Of a stretch of DNA of 64,000 bases, positions 26,555 to 35,466 are shown piece after piece. The position numbers and the translations under genes were made by a program. The notes beneath the pieces are model-generated. The model did not search any database and had not been told where the DNA came from. It saw only the letters and a program-made list of their open reading frames with translations. Source of the stretch: CAVRXT01 sp049644285. Its GTDB lineage: Bacteria > Acidobacteriota > Terriglobia > Acidiferrales > UBA7541. The DNA lies in assembly GCA_049644285.1 (NCBI GenBank), contig JBARRP010000174.1, positions 25,297-89,296 on the forward strand, written 5' to 3'. The number at the start of each line of letters is the position of its first letter. Position 1 is the first letter of the stretch.

Positions 26555-27055
26555 ATGTCCACCTCGCACCCGCGGTTCACGGCGCGAATCGAGGGCTCTC
26601 CAGAGACCATTTTTGACCTGATTGCCGACATGCCGAATTACGGTCGCTGGCTCCCGGGTTCGGAAGCGTTCGGCGGGACAACGGAGGTATCGCCATATCC
26701 GGTCCGTCTCGGCACAACCTATCTCGACGCGGGACCGGCGGGCCAGAGGCCGGGCTCCGTCACGGGGTATGACCCTCCGAAGTACATCGCCTTTCATCAC
26801 ACCATGCTGTTGAAGCGAGGCCCGCTTACCGCAAACATTGACGTCCATATTCGTTACACGTTTGAGCCAATAGAACGCGCGACATGCGTCATCCGCGCTC
26901 TCGATCTCACGATCCAAATACCCGGCCTACTGAAGGTGGCGGAGCCCCTGGTCGTATCCGCGTTCCGTAAGGAGAATGTGCAGATACTCGCCGAGCTGAA
27001 ACGTTACGTCGAAGCGCAACCGAAGCAACGCGTTGTCCCACCTGATTCTCGCTGA
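26555..27055 (+). CDS. SRPBCC-family (polyketide cyclase-like) protein
   Basis: A 166-residue, signal-free protein with the START/SRPBCC helix-grip fold: PRFTARIEGSPETIFDLIADMPNYGRWLPG at the N-terminus, a central YDPPKYIAFHHTMLLKRGP and the long C-terminal helix VAEPLVVSAFRKENVQILAELKRYVE. The fold binds hydrophobic ligands in a deep cavity. No catalytic role can be inferred. AAAGAGGC precedes the ATG. Confidence 0.8.
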   Translation: MSTSHPRFTARIEGSPETIFDLIADMPNYGRWLPGSEAFGGTTEVSPYPVRLGTTYLDAGPAGQRPGSVTGYDPPKYIAFHHTMLLKRGPLTANIDVHIRYTFEPIERATCVIRALDLTIQIPGLLKVAEPLVVSAFRKENVQILAELKRYVEAQPKQRVVPPDSR

Positions 27056-27244
27056 CAGAAAGCGTAATAAGCATAGACTGACGTCGCTCAGTCGTACCCA
27101 TCCACTTCTCCTACCTAAATTGTGCGGTTCGACTGAACGGGCCTCGGTTCCCAGCAACAAGAAAATCCAGCGTCCCGATTTGGGGGCAAAGATCGAGTTG
27201 ATATCGGAAATTCCGGCCAAAATCTATTTCCGGAGGCTATAACA

Positions 27245-27841
27245 ATGTTGCGAAACTCAGTTTCAAAAAGAAACCTGATCTCGATTTCCTTGGGCCTGCT
27301 GGCACTGGCAGCCATGGCTCTCGCTCTGGTGCCCAAAGGAGCCGTAGCCGATGAGGAAGCACGATTCAAGGGAGCTTTTACGGTCGAGTTCGAGGGGATT
27401 TTTGCAACGGGAGGCTGCGCCCCCACCGATACTAATTGCAGCACGTGTACCAACAACTCCAGCGTTTATATTGAGGCGCAGGGTATTGGTGACACATCGC
27501 TGGGTACGCTGTTCTTTAAGCTCCTAAAATGTTTCAATCCTGCGGTGGGCCCCTTTGGGACTTACTCAGGGACTTTAACGGCGACCGCTCCTAACGGAAA
27601 AGATTCCGTGACTTGGGCCTATTCAGCACACAACGACAATGCGGGAGATCCCTACGGCTTCGGCCCGTTCAGTGGCGAGTTAACGATCATGAAGGGAACG
27701 GGCAAATTCGAGGGCGCACATGGGAGTGCAAGCTTCACGGCCGCGTCGGGCCCCGGCTCGCCCGGACCGAGCGCCACCAGCTTCGTGGGGAATGCGTTCT
27801 ATTCAGTCCAGGGAAAGCTTGGATTACGCGACGACGACTAG
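27245..27841 (+). CDS. secreted beta-barrel-like protein of unknown function
   Basis: A 198-residue protein with a signal peptide (residues 10-35, LISISLGLLALAAMALALVPKGAVA). The mature part has four Cys (GGCAPTDTNCSTCTN and LLKCFN) and ends with beta strands including GELTIMKGTGKFEGAHGSASFTAASG. The GTGKFEGAHGSA pattern resembles the repeated strand-turn of allene-oxide-cyclase/dirigent-like barrels, but similarity is weak. An AGGCT ribosome-site-like sequence precedes the ATG. It is an orphan gene; its function is unknown. Confidence 0.75.
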   Translation: MLRNSVSKRNLISISLGLLALAAMALALVPKGAVADEEARFKGAFTVEFEGIFATGGCAPTDTNCSTCTNNSSVYIEAQGIGDTSLGTLFFKLLKCFNPAVGPFGTYSGTLTATAPNGKDSVTWAYSAHNDNAGDPYGFGPFSGELTIMKGTGKFEGAHGSASFTAASGPGSPGPSATSFVGNAFYSVQGKLGLRDDD

Positions 27842-27848
27842 CACCCTA

Positions 27849-28988
27849 CTAGCGCAGCAGAACAAACTTCTGGACGCGCTTGCCGGTGTCGACTTCGCCG
27901 GTATAGAGATTGCCCTGCGAGTCGGAGGCGAGCTGATGGACCCAGTGGAATTGGCCGGCGTTGCGGCCATTGTGTCCAAACTGACCGACGACGGTGCCGT
28001 CGTCGCGCTGCAGAATCCAAATCACGTTATTTGCGCCGTCGGCCACCAGAAGAAACTTTTGATGGTCGTCGAGCGAAAACCTTAACTCCCAGGCGGAACC
28101 GTTGGCCAAGGTCTGGGGACGCAGCGAGAACTCCTTCAGAAATTTGCCCTGTTTGGTGAAGACCTGAATCCTGTCGTTGACGCGATCGCAAACGTACACC
28201 AGGCCATCTCGCGAGATGTGCACACAATGGACCGGGTTGCGGAACTGCTGATTCGCAGCCGCCGCTGGATTGTAGGGGCCGGGATCGGCGTCGTTCGGGC
28301 GGTTGCCGTACGCTCCCCAGAGGCGCTTGAAAGCGCCGGTGTCCGAGTCATAGACGATCACCCGTTTGTTCATGTAGCCATCGGCGATGTAAATCTCGTG
28401 GGCTTCGGAATCGACCTCAACGCCGGCCGGGCGTCCGAGTATGTCGGTGCGCAGGCTGTCGACCGGATCGGAAGAAGGATGTCCGATCTCCATCAGGAAT
28501 TTCCCGTCGCTCTTGAACTTCAGGAGTTGCCGATCGGTGGGCCCATTTCCTCCGATCCAAACATTGTCATCCTTATCCACATAGATGGCATGCTCATTCG
28601 CGGGCCAGTCAAAACCTGCGGCAGGACCTCCCCAGGACTGGAGCAGGGTTCCTTGGGCGTCGAATTCGAGGACCGGTGGAGCAGCGAAGCAGCATTGTGT
28701 ACGGGGTGGCGTCTGCGAGGCGGCTATTTCATCCGGCGTGTCCGAGTGCGGGCGTTGCAGAACCCAAATGTGGTCGTGCCGATCCACTGCCATGCCGCCC
28801 ACTTGGCCCATGATCCAGTTGTTGGGCAACTCCTTGGGCCAAAAAGGGTCGACCCGATACTTCGGTGCGTCTTGCGCGAAGGCAGTGTAAGTGGCGGCCA
28901 GGGCGAACACCGCAGACCACATCATGAGGCTGACGAAGACTGCGGGGTGCTTCGACCGAGTTCGCGAAGTGTGCATGAGACGCTCCAT
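27849..28988 (-). CDS. secreted NHL-repeat (six-bladed propeller) protein
   Basis: A 379-residue protein with a signal peptide (about 16-38, FVSLMMWSAVFALAATYTAFA). Blade signatures include VGGMAVDRHDHIWVLQRP, ANEHAIYVDKDDNVWIGGNG, GRPAGVEVDSEAHEIYIADGYMNKRVIVYDSDTG, FRNPVHCVHISRDGLVYVCDRVNDRIQVF and VHQLASDSQGNLYTGEVDTGKRVQKF, all of the NHL/peptidylglycine-lyase-like type. Such propellers occur in extracellular binding or lyase proteins; no catalytic residues are clear. The upstream insertion sequence begins within about 110 bases of the start codon and may have displaced its promoter. Confidence 0.85.
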   Translation of the reverse strand: MERLMHTSRTRSKHPAVFVSLMMWSAVFALAATYTAFAQDAPKYRVDPFWPKELPNNWIMGQVGGMAVDRHDHIWVLQRPHSDTPDEIAASQTPPRTQCCFAAPPVLEFDAQGTLLQSWGGPAAGFDWPANEHAIYVDKDDNVWIGGNGPTDRQLLKFKSDGKFLMEIGHPSSDPVDSLRTDILGRPAGVEVDSEAHEIYIADGYMNKRVIVYDSDTGAFKRLWGAYGNRPNDADPGPYNPAAAANQQFRNPVHCVHISRDGLVYVCDRVNDRIQVFTKQGKFLKEFSLRPQTLANGSAWELRFSLDDHQKFLLVADGANNVIWILQRDDGTVVGQFGHNGRNAGQFHWVHQLASDSQGNLYTGEVDTGKRVQKFVLLR

Positions 28989-29075
28989 TCGACAGGCTTG
29001 AGAACAGGCTGAAACTGCGGCGGAGTATAGGTGTGCAGTCAGGGGCTGTCAACGTTGAGGCTGAGCGGTGTCGCT

Positions 29076-30456
29076 GCAAAGTGAGAATGTCCGGTTTGTG
29101 CAAAGTAGAAATGTCCGCTTTTCTAGGGGCCGGGAGGCCCAATGCGAGAGGAGCGGATCGAGTTGGGGCAGCGGGAGCGGGATCGGTTGAAGGTGTTGCA
29201 CGAAGTGGAGCAGAGACATTTGACGCAGCGGGCAGCGGGCGAGCGATTGCGTTTGAGCGAGCGTCAGATTCGCCGTCTGCTGGTGCGCGTGCGGCAGCGA
29301 GGCGATGGTGGGATCGTGCACGGCATGCGTGGGCAGCGGTCGAATCGCAAGCTGGCGTCCGCCTTCGAGCAACGGGTGATGCGTCGGGTGCGGCAGCGGT
29401 ACGTCGATTTCGGTCCCACGCTGGCGAGCGAAACACTGGCCCAGGATGGGCTGGCCGTCAGTCGGGAGACGCTGCGGAAGTGGATGGCGGCCGCCGGGTT
29501 GTGGCGTCCCCGCCGTCAGCGTGCCGGAGCCGTGCATGTGTGGCGGGAGCGGCGCGCCGCGTTTGGCGAGTTGGTGCTGTGGGACAGTTCTCCCTACGCT
29601 TGGCTGGAGGACCGCGGTCCAGCGTCTCACTTGATTCTGATGATCGATGACGCGGCCAGCCGGATCTGGGGCCGCTTTGCCGAGCACGATTCGACCGAAG
29701 AGAATTTTCGTGTTCTCCAGGGCTGGCTAGAACGGCACGGGCGGCCGCTGGCCTATTACACCGATCGCGACAGCCTGTTTGTGAATAACCACCCGCCGCA
29801 AGTGGACGAGCAGTTGCGGGACGAGCGACCGCGGACGCAGATCGGTCGAGCGCTGCGCGAGCTGGACATCGAGTGGATCGCGGCGCACAGCCCGCAGGCC
29901 AAAGGACGCATCGAGAACGCCTTCGGCACGTTGCAGGACCGGCTGGTGAAAGAAATGCGCTTGGCCGGAATCCGCACTCTGGTTCAAGCCAATGACTTCT
30001 TCGATCTCGTGTTCGTGCCTTTCTGGGAGCGGCGCTTCGCGGTCGCGCCGCGCTCGCCCCATAATGCCCACCGGCAGCTGGGCCGCGAGCATCGGCTGAA
30101 GGAAATTCTCAGCGTGCGGCTGGCGCGAACGGTGGCCAACGATCACACCGTGAGCTGGAACGGCGAGCGCTGGGGCTTGACGGCCGAGCAGGTGCGGGCC
30201 GGCATGCGCGGGACGCGGGTGGAGATCGAACGGCGCTTGGATGGCTCGCACTGGCTGTGCTTCCGCAACCACTACCTGCCGCTGCACCCCTGCCCGGCGG
30301 CGCCGCGATCCGCAAGTCCTTCCGGCCTACGGCCTCCAGGACTCGCGGATCGAAAACCGAAACCCCCAACCAACAGTAAACCCCAATACAGTCCACCTCC
30401 CGATCACCCCTGGAGGAAACCTTGGGATTGCACAAAAGCGGACATTTCTACTTTGC
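29076..30456. mobile_element. insertion sequence with 23-bp perfect terminal inverted repeats
   Basis: The 23-bp repeats at 29100-29122 and 30434-30456 are exact inverted copies, sharing GCAAAGTAGAAATGTCC at their outer part. A second, diverged copy of the left repeat (GCAAAGTGAGAATGTCCG) lies immediately outside at 29076-29097. One transposase gene fills the element. Flanking the unit are two copies of ACGTTGAGGCTGAGCGG (29052-29068 and 30463-30479). The right repeat overlaps the transposase 3' end. The family is ISNCY-like from the transposase. Confidence 0.8.
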
Positions 30457-30461
30457 GTTGA
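29142..30461 (+). CDS. ISNCY-like DDE transposase
   Basis: A 439-residue transposase. The N-terminal helix-turn-helix (HLTQRAAGERLRLSERQIRRLLVRVRQRG, about 30-60) and second HTH are followed by a DDE core with WDSSPYAWLEDRGPASHLILMIDDAAS (first and second Asp region), YYTDRDSLFVNN (Asp), and HSPQAKGRIENAFGTLQDRLVKEMR (Glu in a KGRIEN motif). A Pro/Ser-rich C-terminal tail ends with eight residues encoded by the right inverted repeat, and the stop codon lies just outside it. This is typical of ISNCY/IS481-type elements abundant in Acidobacteriota. Confidence 0.9.
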   Translation: MREERIELGQRERDRLKVLHEVEQRHLTQRAAGERLRLSERQIRRLLVRVRQRGDGGIVHGMRGQRSNRKLASAFEQRVMRRVRQRYVDFGPTLASETLAQDGLAVSRETLRKWMAAAGLWRPRRQRAGAVHVWRERRAAFGELVLWDSSPYAWLEDRGPASHLILMIDDAASRIWGRFAEHDSTEENFRVLQGWLERHGRPLAYYTDRDSLFVNNHPPQVDEQLRDERPRTQIGRALRELDIEWIAAHSPQAKGRIENAFGTLQDRLVKEMRLAGIRTLVQANDFFDLVFVPFWERRFAVAPRSPHNAHRQLGREHRLKEILSVRLARTVANDHTVSWNGERWGLTAEQVRAGMRGTRVEIERRLDGSHWLCFRNHYLPLHPCPAAPRSASPSGLRPPGLADRKPKPPTNSKPQYSPPPDHPWRKPWDCTKADISTLR

Positions 30462-30559
30462 CACGTTGAGGCTGAGCGGGTTCGCCAGCCGGTTCGAGGG
30501 TTTCTTGGGCGAGGACGATGGCGCCGGCGATCGTGCCCTGCTGCGAACCAGAGTCGTAA

Positions 30560-30991
30560 TTATTTATGAGCTTCGATTTCTCGAATGAGCAACGGGACAG
30601 CGCGATCCAGGTTTCCGCGGTAAATCCGGCCAAAAATGCCGGCGACCAGCGGAACCGACCAGCCTTCGGCGTCAACGACAAAGCGGATCGTCGTCTGCGC
30701 AGGTGCGCTCTCGGTGAAGATGTGGTCATAAAAAATCGCGGCGCCCAGAAATTTGCCTGCCCACTTCCAATGTTTTAGCGGTTCAAATTCCGTCATGCGA
30801 AAGGAGGTCTTCACTCCGTTGGAGAGACGAAGGGTGCCCTGGCTCTCGAGGCATAATGGTCCCGGCGGCGACTTCACAACCGACCGGATGTGTTTTGCCC
30901 AACTCGGCCATTTCTCAATTTCGGCGAGGTGGTCCCAGGCCAAGGCCAACGGAGCTTGAACGGTGAAGATCTTGTCGACAATCCTTTTCAT
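30560..30991 (-). CDS. SRPBCC-family protein
   Basis: A 143-residue protein started at the ATG at 30991, where the START-like fold begins (RIVDKIFTVQAPLALAWDHLAEIEKWPSWAKHIRSV). It continues FRMTEFEPLKHWKWAGKFLGAAIFYDHIFTE and the C-terminal helix YRGNLDRAVPLLIREIEAH. A longer frame begins at 31099 but lacks domain support. This is the second SRPBCC protein in 5 kb, unrelated in detail to the first; its ligand is unknown. Confidence 0.75.
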   Translation of the reverse strand: MKRIVDKIFTVQAPLALAWDHLAEIEKWPSWAKHIRSVVKSPPGPLCLESQGTLRLSNGVKTSFRMTEFEPLKHWKWAGKFLGAAIFYDHIFTESAPAQTTIRFVVDAEGWSVPLVAGIFGRIYRGNLDRAVPLLIREIEAHK

Positions 30992-31162
30992 GGCTGAGAC
31001 TCGCCGGAAGAGTTCGATTATCCCATGAAAAGCCTTCAAGAAATTGTGGGCGATTCTCGGCTCCGCCAATGCATTTCGGAGCGTGAATGAAAGACACACG
31101 CTTCGCGCAGAATGACACCCTAGGAAAAAATACGTGGTCGAACACGGGCCGTTCCGGAACGG

Positions 31163-31789
31163 CTAATTGGCTGCTTCATGCCCGGGCATGACGATGATGT
31201 AGGCATCGGGCTGGCCGGGTCGGATGAGATGGGGCATGTTCGCAGATGGGGGTGGCGAGCCGATGTCTTTCTCCGTCGCGTAGGGGGCGTAAAACATGAG
31301 GTGCGGAGGAACATGAACCATCTGGTTGTTCTCCGAAATGAACAGGTAGATGGAGCCGGACATCATGTAGACGATGCCGGGCTTTCGTGGCGCGCGGTAT
31401 TTTCCGGACTTGTAGCCCGCTTCAATTGCGGTGTTGATTTGCTGCTCGCTTTGGCCCTTGGCCCGCTGCTCTTCGGCGTAAAGCCGGGTCGGCAGCGTGC
31501 TGGCGCTTCCCTCGGCGTCAAAGCAGGTGGGTTCGAGGTTGAGAGGAGTTTGGCGGTCCACGAAGCAGGAGAAGCCGTTGGTGCCGTCGCGGACCTTGAC
31601 GTAGCCGGTCTGGTCCAGGAGATACACGGTGGCTTTGCCTGAAATCTCAGGCGGGGCTGCGCTCTCCGCCAGTTTGATTCTCTCCTCGCGCGGTAGGGAA
31701 AAATCATAGGCGGGTTTCGGGCGATCCGTTTGGGCGAGCGCGACGACGTTTGTTCCGAGAAGAAGACCAGCCAAGACGGCGCGGCGCAT
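31163..31789 (-). CDS. secreted protein of unknown function
   Basis: A 208-residue protein started at the ATG at 31789 with CTGGAGG upstream. Residues 1-20 are a signal peptide (MRRAVLAGLLLGTNVVALAQ). The mature part holds two Cys (NGFSCFVDRQ and EPTCFDAEG) and a strand/turn-rich end (GSIYLFISENNQMVHVPPHLMFYAPYATEKDIG). I recognise no family, though similar secreted proteins are seen in Acidobacteriota. The GCCGTTCCGGAACGGC palindrome at its 3' end overlaps the stop but has no T-run. Confidence 0.7.
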   Translation of the reverse strand: MRRAVLAGLLLGTNVVALAQTDRPKPAYDFSLPREERIKLAESAAPPEISGKATVYLLDQTGYVKVRDGTNGFSCFVDRQTPLNLEPTCFDAEGSASTLPTRLYAEEQRAKGQSEQQINTAIEAGYKSGKYRAPRKPGIVYMMSGSIYLFISENNQMVHVPPHLMFYAPYATEKDIGSPPPSANMPHLIRPGQPDAYIIVMPGHEAAN

Positions 31790-32127
31790 GGATTGCCTCC
31801 AGAGCAAGATTGGGCTTTGGCCCGAATCTGCTCTTTGGCGACATAGACGCAACGATTTTTGTTCGGTTAGCGGGGGCTGCACTGAATTGACACTCGACAT
31901 GAGAAGAGAGATCAGTCGCCAACGATCAACTGTCAGCACTCAGTAGCCGGCTGGAAGCGGGCACGGCGTGCCGTGCCCTTACGAGTGCCGACCAACACGA
32001 CCCTTGAATGTGCAATCTGTCCGGCGGCGGGATGACGGAATCCCACAAGCGTACAGCAGGATACGGGACTTCAGACTGGGTGCAGCAGCAACACCTTGTA
32101 GAGAGATGAGTTAGGGCGATTCGCTGC

Positions 32128-32170
32128 TTGGCAACTCACCTGCGTGCCACTATAACGTCAAACGATATAG
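32128..32170 (+). promoter_or_regulatory. padR promoter with overlapping operator palindrome
   Basis: TTGGCA (32128-32133) and TATAAC (32151-32156) are spaced by 17 bases. The -10 lies inside a near-perfect inverted repeat: CTATAACGT (32150-32158) and ACGATATAG (32162-32170), eight of nine positions matching, three-base centre. A PadR-type dimer bound there would block the polymerase. The rest of the 530-base gap before padR shows nothing else. Confidence 0.7.
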
Positions 32171-32319
32171 TCTTATCCGAGGCGATAGAGACGGCCGCTC
32201 ACAAGCGGTCCGGCGTGCAAGGAGCGGGAAACCTCACCTCTCAAGAGGCGGGGTACAAACGGCCCGAGTATCGCCCGGAGTCGTTTGTAACGCTTCGAGG
32301 ATGCGGACGGAGCTTGAAG

Positions 32320-32685
32320 ATGGGAAAGAAGAAGGAAATTGAGTCGTTCCTGCCGCTGACGCCGGCCATGTTTCACGTGCTGCTGGCGCTGGCTGATGGT
32401 GAAAAACACGGTTATGCCATCCTGAAGGAGGTGGCCCGGCGCACGGAGGACAAGGTGCGGCTGAGCGCCGGCACACTGTACGGCAATCTCTCGCGCCTGG
32501 AGAGCGGCGGATTGATCGTCGAATCGGACCAACGGCCCGAAGCCGGGTTAGACGATGAGCGGCGGCGCTATTACCGCCTTACGGAGCTGGGACGCGACGT
32601 GGCTGTGGCCGAGGCGGAGCGCATGCAAGAAGCCCTGGCGCAGGCGCATGCGAAGAAACTTTTCCGGAAACCGAGATGGGCCTAG
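32320..32685 (+). CDS. PadR-family transcriptional regulator
   Basis: A 121-residue winged-helix protein started at the ATG at 32320 (GGAG upstream); the longer frame crosses the promoter. The PadR domain is MFHVLLALADGEKHGYAILKEVARRTEDKVRLSAGTLYGNLSRLESGGLIVES...RRYYRLTELGRDV, and a short C-terminal helix forms the dimer arm. PadR proteins are usually repressors of adjacent transporter genes. Here padR precedes a large permease gene by 12 bases, the common acidobacterial arrangement, and its own promoter carries a matching palindrome, so autoregulation is likely. Confidence 0.93.
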   Translation: MGKKKEIESFLPLTPAMFHVLLALADGEKHGYAILKEVARRTEDKVRLSAGTLYGNLSRLESGGLIVESDQRPEAGLDDERRRYYRLTELGRDVAVAEAERMQEALAQAHAKKLFRKPRWA

Positions 32686-32697
32686 GGAGTTAAGAGA

Positions 32698-35367
32698 GTG
32701 AGGAACAGCTCCATGCGAAGACAGAATCTTTCCTTTTCGCAAAAATTGTTTCGAGTGCTGGTGCGCGTGTTTCCTTTCGATTTCCAGACAAACTACGGCC
32801 CGGAAATGGAAGGGGTTTTCAGCGAGCAGCGGCGCGAAATTGAAGGACGAGGAGGGCCCATGGATTTTCTAAGGTTGTGGGGAGAAACGCTGGCGGGAAT
32901 TTTCCGCACCGCGCCGCGGGAGCACTGGGAAATCTTGAAGCATGATTGCGTCTATGCATTCCGGATGATGCAGAAAAACGCGGGCTTTACCGCGGTGGCG
33001 GTGGTGACGCTGGCGCTCGGGATCGGTGCGAACACGGCGATTTTCAGCGTGGTGCACAGCGTGTTGCTTCGTCCGCTGCCGTATGCGCAGGGGCAGCAAC
33101 TCATCTTTATCCGCCAACAGGCGCAAAAGATGGGGGTCGAGGACATACAGTTCTCGGCGCACGAGGTGGAGGATTATCGCTCGCAGAACCGCACGCTGTC
33201 GAATCTGGTGGAATACCACACCATGTCCTTCATCTTATTGGGCCACGGCGATCCGGACCGGGTGCTCGCTTCGGTTGTTTCTTACAACTATTTCGAATTG
33301 TTCGGCGTCCAGCCGCTGCTCGGGCGCACGTTTCGGGCTGATGACGACCAACCCGGGGCCCCGGCCGTGCTCATCCTGAGCTACGAATACTGGAAGAACC
33401 GATTCCGGGGCGATCCGGAAATTCTGGGCAAGACATTTGAGATGAACGACAAGGTTCACACGGTTGTGGGAGTGCTTCCGCCAGTGCCGCAGTATCCGAT
33501 CGAAACGGATGTGTTCATGCCGACCACTGCTTGCCCGTTTCGCGCGTCGAAAGCATTCATCGAAAATCGCGACTCGCGCATGATGGAAGTCTTCGGGCGG
33601 CTGAAGCCGCGCGTCTCGTTGAACGAGGCGCGGGCTGACTTTTCGACGATCGTAGGCCGGCTGAAGGCGGAATACCCAAAATCCTATCCCGACAACATGG
33701 GTTACATAGCTGCCGCGAACACGCTGCGGGAGGAGTTGACCCATGAAGCGCGGCCTACGCTCCTGGTGCTGCTGGCTGCGGCAGCCTTTGTTTTGCTGAT
33801 CGCTTGCGCCAACGTAGCCAATCTGATGCTTTCGCGCATGGCGCGGCGCGAGCGGGAGCTTGCCGTCCGGACCGCGCTCGGCGCCGGCCGAAGCAGGCTG
33901 CTGCGCCAGCTTCTGACCGAGAGTTTCTTGCTGGCGCTGGTCGGGGGCGCTTTGGGCCTGTTCGTTGCATACAGCAGCCTGGACCTGCTCACGAATTTTG
34001 CGGCGCGGCTGACACCACGCGCCCGCGAAATCCACATTGATTCGGGCGTGCTGATCTTTACATTGTTCGCGGCGCTGGGCACCAGCATCGTCTTTGGCAC
34101 AATCTCCGCGCTTTTCTCGCGCGCAAATCTCGCCGCCGGACTGAAGGAGGGCAGCACCGGGGCGGGAGCCGGGCGGCAGCGGAATCGCGTGTGCGGGGTT
34201 CTGATCGTCTCCCAGATGGCCTTTTCCTTCATGCTTTTGATCGGCGCCGGGTTAATGCTGCGAAGCTTGATCAACATGCAACAGGTGAATCCCGGGTTCG
34301 TTCCGCAGCGAGTTCTGGCGATGACAACCACCTTCGACTTCGCGAAATACACGACGAATGAGCAACTCGCGGACATGTCGAGGAAGGTGCTTGACCGCGT
34401 GCAAGCGGAACCGGGTGTTCTCTCCGCCGCTCTTTCTGCTTCGTATCCTCTCCAAGGAGAAATCCTGACGAGCGGCCCGAACACCGGCTCTTTTCAAATT
34501 GAAGGGCGCGCGCTCGGACCGGGGGAAGCGCCGCCCATTGCGGCTTTCAATTCGGTCTCTCCGGATTATTTCCGGACCCTGGGAATCCCGCTGAAAGAGG
34601 GACGCACGTTCGCAGCTACCGACGATGCAAAAGCCCCGATCGCTGCGGTGATCAATGAGACGTTGAGACGCCAACTCTGGCCGAATGAAGATCCGATCGG
34701 CAAGCGCGTGTCGGGGGACAACGGGGCAACGTGGGCCAGGATCGTGGGCGTTGTCGGAGACGTTCGGGATTTCGGCCTTGACCACCCGCCTCCGGGCGAG
34801 ATTTATGCGCCGATCGCGCAAGCCCCGCAGTCGGGCACTCTGGTGGTGCGGTCGGTGGCGGACCCGAGAAGTCTGGCGCAAGCGATCACTCGGGCGGTGC
34901 ATGACGTGGATTCGCAGACGGCCATTTCGCACGTGACCACGCTCGAAGAGGCTCGCTACGAATCTTTGGCGCGTCCGCGCCTCACCGCCAGCCTGCTGGG
35001 CATTTTTGCGGCGCTGGCGCTGGTGATTGCAACGGCAGGCATCGGGGGGATTATGGCGCTTACGGTCAGCCAACGCGTTCGCGAAATCGGAATCCGCATC
35101 GCGCTGGGCGCGCAACCCTCGAATGTGTTGCGGATGGTTCTTAGGCAGGGCTTGCTGCTGGCTCTCCTCGGCGTGGGGATTGGACTTGCGGGAGCGCTGG
35201 CGCTCACGGGGCTGGTGAAGTCACTGCTGTTTGAGGTGACGCCCAGCGATCCCCTAACATTTGGCGGCGTCGCGTTCGTGCTGATCGCAGCAGCAGCGAT
35301 CGCGAGCTATCTACCGGCGCGGCGCGCAGCGGCGGTCGATCCCATCGAGGCACTGCGGTGTGAATGA
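32698..35367 (+). CDS. ADOP/MacB-like FtsX-type permease
   Basis: An 889-residue inner-membrane permease of the acidobacterial duplicated orphan permease type. A short cytosolic N-region (1-80) is followed by TM1 (FTAVAVVTLALGIGANTAIFSVVHSVLLRPLPY), a large periplasmic MacB-like domain, then two FtsX-like membrane halves: about 355-510 (LLVLLAAAAFVLLIACANVANLMLSRMARRERELAVRTALGAGRSRLLRQLLTES) and about 760-889 (ASLLGIFAALALVIATAGIGGIMALTVSQRVREIGIRIALGAQPSNVLRMVL). No ATPase is encoded nearby. GTG at 32698 and ATG at 32713 both have good ribosome sites; the latter is equally possible. Confidence 0.92.
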   Translation: MRNSSMRRQNLSFSQKLFRVLVRVFPFDFQTNYGPEMEGVFSEQRREIEGRGGPMDFLRLWGETLAGIFRTAPREHWEILKHDCVYAFRMMQKNAGFTAVAVVTLALGIGANTAIFSVVHSVLLRPLPYAQGQQLIFIRQQAQKMGVEDIQFSAHEVEDYRSQNRTLSNLVEYHTMSFILLGHGDPDRVLASVVSYNYFELFGVQPLLGRTFRADDDQPGAPAVLILSYEYWKNRFRGDPEILGKTFEMNDKVHTVVGVLPPVPQYPIETDVFMPTTACPFRASKAFIENRDSRMMEVFGRLKPRVSLNEARADFSTIVGRLKAEYPKSYPDNMGYIAAANTLREELTHEARPTLLVLLAAAAFVLLIACANVANLMLSRMARRERELAVRTALGAGRSRLLRQLLTESFLLALVGGALGLFVAYSSLDLLTNFAARLTPRAREIHIDSGVLIFTLFAALGTSIVFGTISALFSRANLAAGLKEGSTGAGAGRQRNRVCGVLIVSQMAFSFMLLIGAGLMLRSLINMQQVNPGFVPQRVLAMTTTFDFAKYTTNEQLADMSRKVLDRVQAEPGVLSAALSASYPLQGEILTSGPNTGSFQIEGRALGPGEAPPIAAFNSVSPDYFRTLGIPLKEGRTFAATDDAKAPIAAVINETLRRQLWPNEDPIGKRVSGDNGATWARIVGVVGDVRDFGLDHPPPGEIYAPIAQAPQSGTLVVRSVADPRSLAQAITRAVHDVDSQTAISHVTTLEEARYESLARPRLTASLLGIFAALALVIATAGIGGIMALTVSQRVREIGIRIALGAQPSNVLRMVLRQGLLLALLGVGIGLAGALALTGLVKSLLFEVTPSDPLTFGGVAFVLIAAAAIASYLPARRAAAVDPIEALRCE

Positions 35368-35466
35368 AAGGCCGTTCCGCACCAAGCGCAAGTTTACGAT
35401 TCTGCGCCCCGACGAAAAAGATCAGTTGGAGTCTCGCTTCCTGATTCTCGATGAAGGAGAAAAGTT

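Noticed and set aside
29052..30479. 17-bp flanking repeats as a simple target-site duplication
   Set aside because: Too long for the family and separated from the perfect left end by a second diverged repeat, so duplication is not asserted.
31148..31163. Perfect palindrome GCCGTTCCGGAACGGC at the end of the 208-residue secreted protein
   Set aside because: No T-run follows on either strand, so it is not called a terminator; a binding site cannot be supported.
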